DNA of 9,348 nt from Thiobacillus sp. (lineage in GTDB: Bacteria > Pseudomonadota > Gammaproteobacteria > Burkholderiales > Thiobacillaceae). Every line of letters begins with the position of its first letter. Positions within the stretch are counted from its first letter, which is position 1. Location of the stretch: assembly GCF_024708915.1 (NCBI RefSeq), contig NZ_JANJXQ010000258.1, positions 1-9,348 of the forward strand, given 5' to 3'. Positions 6,384-9,348 of this stretch are shown here, one piece after another. Position numbers and translations under genes: made by a program. The notes under the pieces were generated by a model that ran no database searches, was not told where the DNA came from, and saw nothing but the letters and a program-made list of their open reading frames with translations.

Positions 6384-6725
6384 ATGAGCACCATCGTCGA
6401 AGAACTCGTCCGCAAGAAATGCGCGCCCTGCGAAGGCGGCGTCGCCCCCTTGACCGATGCGCAGGTTGCGCCGCTGCTGAAGGGCCTGACCGGCTGGCAG
6501 CGCGACGGCGAGAAAATCGCCAAGGAATACACGTTCAAGGATCACTATCGGACCCAGGCGTTCGTCAACGCGGTGATGTGGGTGTCGCATCGCGAAGATC
6601 ACCATCCCTTCCTGCTGGTCGGTTACAACACCTGCCGCGTTGAATACTGGACGCATGCGATCGGCGGCCTGTCGGAAAACGATTTCATCTGCGCAGCGAA
6701 AGTCGATGCACTCCTGGACATTTGA
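6384..6725 (+). CDS. Pterin-4a-carbinolamine dehydratase
   Basis: A 113-residue protein of the PCD/DCoH family, often named phhB, which dehydrates 4a-hydroxytetrahydropterin during recycling of the pterin cofactor of aromatic amino acid hydroxylases. The signature HREDHHP is at residues 69-75, followed by [20 protein letters not shown], which contains the second conserved Trp-Thr-His region. The N-terminal CAPCEGG (13-19) is common in bacterial members. The ATG at 6384 follows AAGGAG at 6371-6376. No phenylalanine hydroxylase is in the window, so the enzyme's partner is unknown. The 3' end has a diverged second copy downstream, listed separately. Confidence 0.95.
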   Translation: MSTIVEELVRKKCAPCEGGVAPLTDAQVAPLLKGLTGWQRDGEKIAKEYTFKDHYRTQAFVNAVMWVSHREDHHPFLLVGYNTCRVEYWTHAIGGLSENDFICAAKVDALLDI

Positions 6726-6801
6726 CGCAGAGGGAATCGTTTCGGCGCAGGCGCATGTGAGCAAAGCGAACGTCAAGGCGCTTCGCGCCGGCCGAAGCCC
6801 A
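6726..6801. other. Spacer between the two PCD ends, with a small hairpin
   Basis: These 76 bp separate the PCD stop codon from the orphan copy of its tail. They show no gene and no similarity to the rest of the window. GCTTCG (6780-6785) can pair with CGAAGC (6793-6798) across a 7-nt loop. An alternative stem, GGCGC/GCGCC at 6777-6789, overlaps it. Confidence 0.45.
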
Positions 6802-6849
6802 AGCGATTTCATCTGCGCGGCCAAGGTCGACGCGCTGTCCGACCTCTGA
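6802..6849 (+). pseudogene. Orphan diverged copy of the PCD gene's 3' end
   Basis: Positions 6805-6849 repeat 6681-6725 with an offset of 124 bp. They encode [18 protein letters not shown] against [18 protein letters not shown] in the intact gene. About 34 of 45 bases match, and most differences are synonymous third-position changes, so both copies evolved as coding sequence before they came together. The offset is not a multiple of 3, so the copy is not read from the upstream gene. It ends 3 bp before the rsgA start codon. The likeliest reading is the remnant of an older PCD allele after recombination or after loss of an inserted element. Confidence 0.75.
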
Positions 6850-6852
6850 GGC

Positions 6853-7731
6853 ATGGCCCTCCTGACCGGCCAGGTTGTCGCGGCGTTCAGCCGCCGTTTC
6901 ATCGTTGCGACTGCCGCCGGAGAACTGCCTTGCCAGGTCAAGGGCCGCCATCTGCGCGCGGTATGCGGCGACCAGGTCGAGGTCCGGCGCGACGGCGATG
7001 CCGGGGTGATCGAGGCGGTGCTGCCGCGCGCCAGCCTGCTCTACCGTTCCGACGCCTTCAAATCCAAGGCCATCGCCGCCAATGTGACCCAGCTTGCGGT
7101 GGTGGTGGCGGCACGACCGAGTTTTTCGATGGAGCTGGTGCAGCGCTGCGTCCTCGCCGCCGAAGACCAGGGCATCGCCAGCCTGCTCGTCCTCAACAAG
7201 GCCGACCTGCCGGAAACGCCGGCCGCGCGAGAGCGACTGAACCTGCTCACCCGCATCGGCTATCCGCTCGTCACCCTGTCGGCGCTGTCCGACGTGACGC
7301 CCTTGCAGTCTGCCCTGCGCGGCCACACCACGCTTCTGATCGGACAGTCCGGCATGGGCAAGTCGACCCTCATCAACGCGCTGTTTCCGGGCACCGATGC
7401 GGTGACCGCCGAGTATTCCGAAGCGCTCGACAGCGGCCGCCACACGACCACCCACACCCGCCTGCACCGGCTGGATGCCGACTCGGCGGTGATCGACTCG
7501 CCCGGCCTGCAGGAGTTCGCCCTGCAGCACCTGGATGCCGGCGCCCTGGCACACGGCTTCGTCGAATTCCGCCCCTATCTCGGACAATGCCGTTTCCGCG
7601 ACTGCAAGCACGAGACCGAGCCGGGCTGCCGGCTCCAGGAGGCCGCCGCCGCGGGCGAGATCGACCCGGCGCGGCTCCAGCTGTTCCGGACCCTGCGCCG
7701 CCTGCAGCAGAACGCCGCCCAGCGCCTATAA
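6853..7731 (+). CDS. rsgA: Small-ribosomal-subunit-dependent GTPase RsgA
   Basis: A 292-residue circularly permuted GTPase that acts late in 30S subunit maturation in the cytoplasm. An N-terminal OB-fold spans about residues 1-65. The GTPase motifs appear in permuted order: NKAD (115-118, G4), GQSGMGKST (164-172, G1 P-loop) and DSPG (215-218, G3). The zinc-binding region has Cys246, Cys251, His253 and Cys259. Length is normal for the family. The ATG at 6853 starts 3 bp after the orphan PCD tail, whose TGAGG (6846-6850) is the only purine-rich stretch close to the start, so the remnant may serve rsgA translation. The next gene follows after 33 bp on the same strand. Confidence 0.97.
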   Translation: MALLTGQVVAAFSRRFIVATAAGELPCQVKGRHLRAVCGDQVEVRRDGDAGVIEAVLPRASLLYRSDAFKSKAIAANVTQLAVVVAARPSFSMELVQRCVLAAEDQGIASLLVLNKADLPETPAARERLNLLTRIGYPLVTLSALSDVTPLQSALRGHTTLLIGQSGMGKSTLINALFPGTDAVTAEYSEALDSGRHTTTHTRLHRLDADSAVIDSPGLQEFALQHLDAGALAHGFVEFRPYLGQCRFRDCKHETEPGCRLQEAAAAGEIDPARLQLFRTLRRLQQNAAQRL

Positions 7732-7764
7732 AACAGGCACGACCGGAAAAACGAGGAGATCGCC

Positions 7765-8274
7765 GTGAAATCCATCCTGGTTTCGTTAATGCTGTTGTGG
7801 CTGGGCGCGATCGCGCCGGCGCAGGCGGCCGGCAAATGGGTGGCCACCCCCTATGCCCCCCCCAAGGTCATGTTCGAGTTCTATCTGGACGACCCGCAGA
7901 AAATCGGCAGCGCGCTGTACTGGGTGCGTTCGCTGATGAATCCGCTGATGGAAGCGCCTTACAACTACTCGCCCGAAGACATGAACATCGTGGTGGTCAT
8001 CCACGGCACCGAAGTGGTGACGGTGGCGACAAAGAACGAGGCGAAATATCAGGAAGCGGTCGACCGCATGCGTTACTACGCCGACCTCGGCGTGTCGTTC
8101 AAGGTGTGCGGCCAGGCGGCCGAGGACTTCGGCTATGCGGTGGCGGACTTCCAGGATTTCATCGAAGTGGTGCCCAACGGCATCGTCGAGCTGGCGCACT
8201 GGCAACAGCAGGGCTATGCGCTGATCGTGCCGAAAATACTGGAGAAGACCATCGACATCGAGTCGATCCGTTGA
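7765..8274 (+). CDS. Exported DsrE-like protein
   Basis: A 169-residue protein with a signal peptide (hydrophobic residues 4-17, cleavage near AQA at 19-21) and a DsrE-like domain from about residue 34. Landmarks are KVMFEFYLDD (34-43), MNIVVVIHGTEVV (73-85), the conserved-cysteine segment SFKVCGQA (Cys115) and the late segment GYALIVPKI. The domain order matches the DsrE protein at 3454-3909, but the sequences are clearly diverged and an insert lies near residues 58-70. The start is GTG at 7765 with GAGGAG at 7752-7757. It is 33 bp after rsgA and probably cotranscribed with it. No ECF motif precedes it, so it need not belong to the sigma regulon. Function unknown; a periplasmic sulfur or thiol role is only a family-based guess. 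Confidence 0.85.
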   Translation: MKSILVSLMLLWLGAIAPAQAAGKWVATPYAPPKVMFEFYLDDPQKIGSALYWVRSLMNPLMEAPYNYSPEDMNIVVVIHGTEVVTVATKNEAKYQEAVDRMRYYADLGVSFKVCGQAAEDFGYAVADFQDFIEVVPNGIVELAHWQQQGYALIVPKILEKTIDIESIR

Positions 8275-8313
8275 TCGCCTTGGGCAGGGCTACAGGCCGA
8301 GCGAAGGGCCGCC

Positions 8314-8748
8314 TTACTCGGGCCAGTGCTTGATGTAGCGCTTCAGCAGGCTGTTCTCGAAATTGGCTTCCTTGAGGCAGGCGCGCGCCACGTCGTGGAA
8401 GGAAATGATGCCAAGCAGCTTGTTGCCGTCGAGAATCGGCAGGTGGCCGATGTGCGATTTGGTCATCACGTCGCGTGCGTAATCCACCGAGTCGTCGGCA
8501 TTGGCCACGACCGGCTCGCTCACCATGATGGTGCTGACTTCGGCATCCTTCAGGTCGCCGCCTTGTTTGAGCATGCCCTGCACCACATTACGCTCGGTCA
8601 GGAGCCCTACCATCTCGCCATTTTCCAGCACCACCAGCGAACCCACCCCCAAGCCCACCAGCTTGGCAATGGCGCTGGAAACCGGATCGGTCGGCGCAAT
8701 GCTGTGAATGTCGTCGCTTTTGAGCGTGAGGATTTCGCGAATCTGCAT
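8314..8748 (-). CDS. Two-CBS-domain protein
   Basis: A 144-residue protein made almost wholly of a CBS pair. The first CBS is at about residues 8-62 (APTDPVSSAIAKLVGLGVGS, VVLENGEMVGLLTERNVV). The second is at about 72-126 (ANADDSVDYARDVMTKSHIG, LPILDGNKLLGIISFHDVA). CBS pairs bind adenosine nucleotides and sense energy or redox state; stand-alone versions like this one have no assigned partner here. The ATG at 8746-8748 follows GGAG at 8755-8758; an upstream in-frame start lacks family similarity. It is transcribed 59 bp after the DJ-1-like gene on the same strand and converges with the DsrE-like gene. Confidence 0.92.
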   Translation of the reverse strand: MQIREILTLKSDDIHSIAPTDPVSSAIAKLVGLGVGSLVVLENGEMVGLLTERNVVQGMLKQGGDLKDAEVSTIMVSEPVVANADDSVDYARDVMTKSHIGHLPILDGNKLLGIISFHDVARACLKEANFENSLLKRYIKHWPE

Positions 8749-8807
8749 GGTGGTCTCCGGGGCGATGTAATGTAGGCCGAATGATAACAACGGCGGAGCG
8801 TGGCCAG

Positions 8808-9348
8808 CTACGGCCTGACCAGCGCAGCTTCAACCTGCTGGCGCTTTTCGCTGCCGGTCAGCACTTCCACCAGCGCCAGCGCAAAATCCATTGCCGTGCC
8901 GGGGCCGCGCGAGGTCAGCACCTTGCCGTCCTGCACCACGGCAGCGGCGCTGACGGTCACACCGGGCAGCGCATCGAGGAAGCCGGGATAACTGGTCGCC
9001 TGCTTACCGTCGAGCACGCCGGCTTCGGCCAGCACCATCGGCGCGGCGCAGATGGCGGCGGTGTATTTTCCGGCGGCCGCCATTTTTTCCAGCAGCACCA
9101 GGATGCGTGCATCTTCCTTCAGATGCGACGCACCCGGCATGCCGCCCGGCAGCACCACCATGTCGTAGTCGTCCTGCAAGGCCACGTCGAGCGTGACGTC
9201 GGGTACCAGCTGCACGCCGCGGCTGGCCTTGACGATGCCGGGCTTGAGGCCTGCCGTCACCACCTCGACGCCGGCGCGGCGCAGCAGATCGATGATCGTG
9301 ACGGCTTCGAGTTCTTCGCAGCCGTCCGCCAGGGGAACCAGAACCTTG
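8808..9348 (-). CDS. DJ-1/PfpI-family protein (start cut off by the right edge)
   Basis: The frame stays open to the window edge. The visible protein begins KVLVPLADGCEELEAVTIID, which normally sits 2-3 residues after the initiator Met in this family, so only a few residues are missing. The glutamate of the EELE segment and the nucleophile-elbow cysteine in AAICAAPMVLAEAG are both present, as is the VLPGGMPGA loop. These are marks of the DJ-1/YajL/ThiJ branch, linked to oxidative and carbonyl stress protection, though the exact activity is debated. An internal ATG at 9263 would delete the first strand and the conserved Glu, so it is rejected as the start. It may be cotranscribed with the CBS gene. 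Confidence 0.92.
   Translation of the reverse strand, partial: KVLVPLADGCEELEAVTIIDLLRRAGVEVVTAGLKPGIVKASRGVQLVPDVTLDVALQDDYDMVVLPGGMPGASHLKEDARILVLLEKMAAAGKYTAAICAAPMVLAEAGVLDGKQATSYPGFLDALPGVTVSAAAVVQDGKVLTSRGPGTAMDFALALVEVLTGSEKRQQVEAALVRP

Noticed and set aside
5421..6725. A long plus-strand frame running across orn and the cytochrome gene into PCD
   Set aside because: Only its last 113 residues (from 6384) are real PCD; the rest is antisense to orn or out of frame with the cytochrome.
8275..8313. Possible terminator between the DsrE-like and CBS genes
   Set aside because: Only a 4-bp GGCC/GGCC stem is visible and there is no T-run on either strand.
6930..8333. A 467-residue plus-strand open frame over rsgA and the following DsrE-like gene
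   Set aside because: It is Arg/Pro/Ala-rich, crosses two well-supported genes in another frame and shows no family motif.

Overview
The window looks like chromosomal DNA from a GC-rich betaproteobacterium. The evidence is the block orn, cytochrome c, pterin-4a-carbinolamine dehydratase (PCD) and rsgA, together with porin, DsrE-like and ECF sigma genes typical of that group. The genus cannot be fixed from sequence alone. No rRNA, tRNA, CRISPR array or phage gene was seen. Protein-coding density is high.

Left part (1-5341). A short non-autonomous element (a MITE) of about 218 bp, with perfect 22-bp inverted ends that include a TA duplication, sits exactly at the stop codon of the last gene of a leftward operon. 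That operon reads from 3316 down to 221: an ECF sigma factor, a membrane-anchored anti-sigma-like protein, and an exported thioredoxin-fold protein of the DUF255/YyaL/SPATA20 family. The three genes overlap by 4 and 14 bp, so they are probably translationally coupled. The anti-sigma-like protein has an unusual sensor: after its transmembrane helix it carries a DsrE-like domain with the family's conserved cysteine. Divergently transcribed is a small exported DsrE-family protein, followed by a 433-residue outer-membrane porin. The 137-bp gap between the sigma gene and the DsrE gene contains two back-to-back copies of the same bipartite motif, GGAATAA-N13-CGCGTC, one facing each way. This is the expected form of an ECF promoter, and it ties the sigma operon and the secreted DsrE gene into one autoregulated circuit. 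I regard this as the candidate undescribed system: an envelope sulfur/thiol-responsive ECF module in which the sensor domain and a regulated secreted protein are homologues.

Right part (5342-9348). A palindromic stretch separates the convergent porin and orn (oligoribonuclease) genes. Divergent from orn is a rightward cluster: a small mono-haem cytochrome c, PCD, rsgA (ribosome-maturation GTPase), and another exported DsrE-like protein. Between PCD and rsgA lies a diverged, out-of-frame copy of the last 15 or so codons of PCD, a footprint of past recombination or insertion. Facing this cluster are a two-CBS-domain protein and, cut by the right edge, a DJ-1/PfpI-family protein.

The DsrE fold therefore occurs three times in 9.3 kb: as the anti-sigma sensor domain, as the product of the promoter opposite the sigma operon, and after rsgA. 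All three keep a cysteine at the equivalent position. The functional link to sulfur or redox chemistry is inferred from the family, not shown by the sequence.
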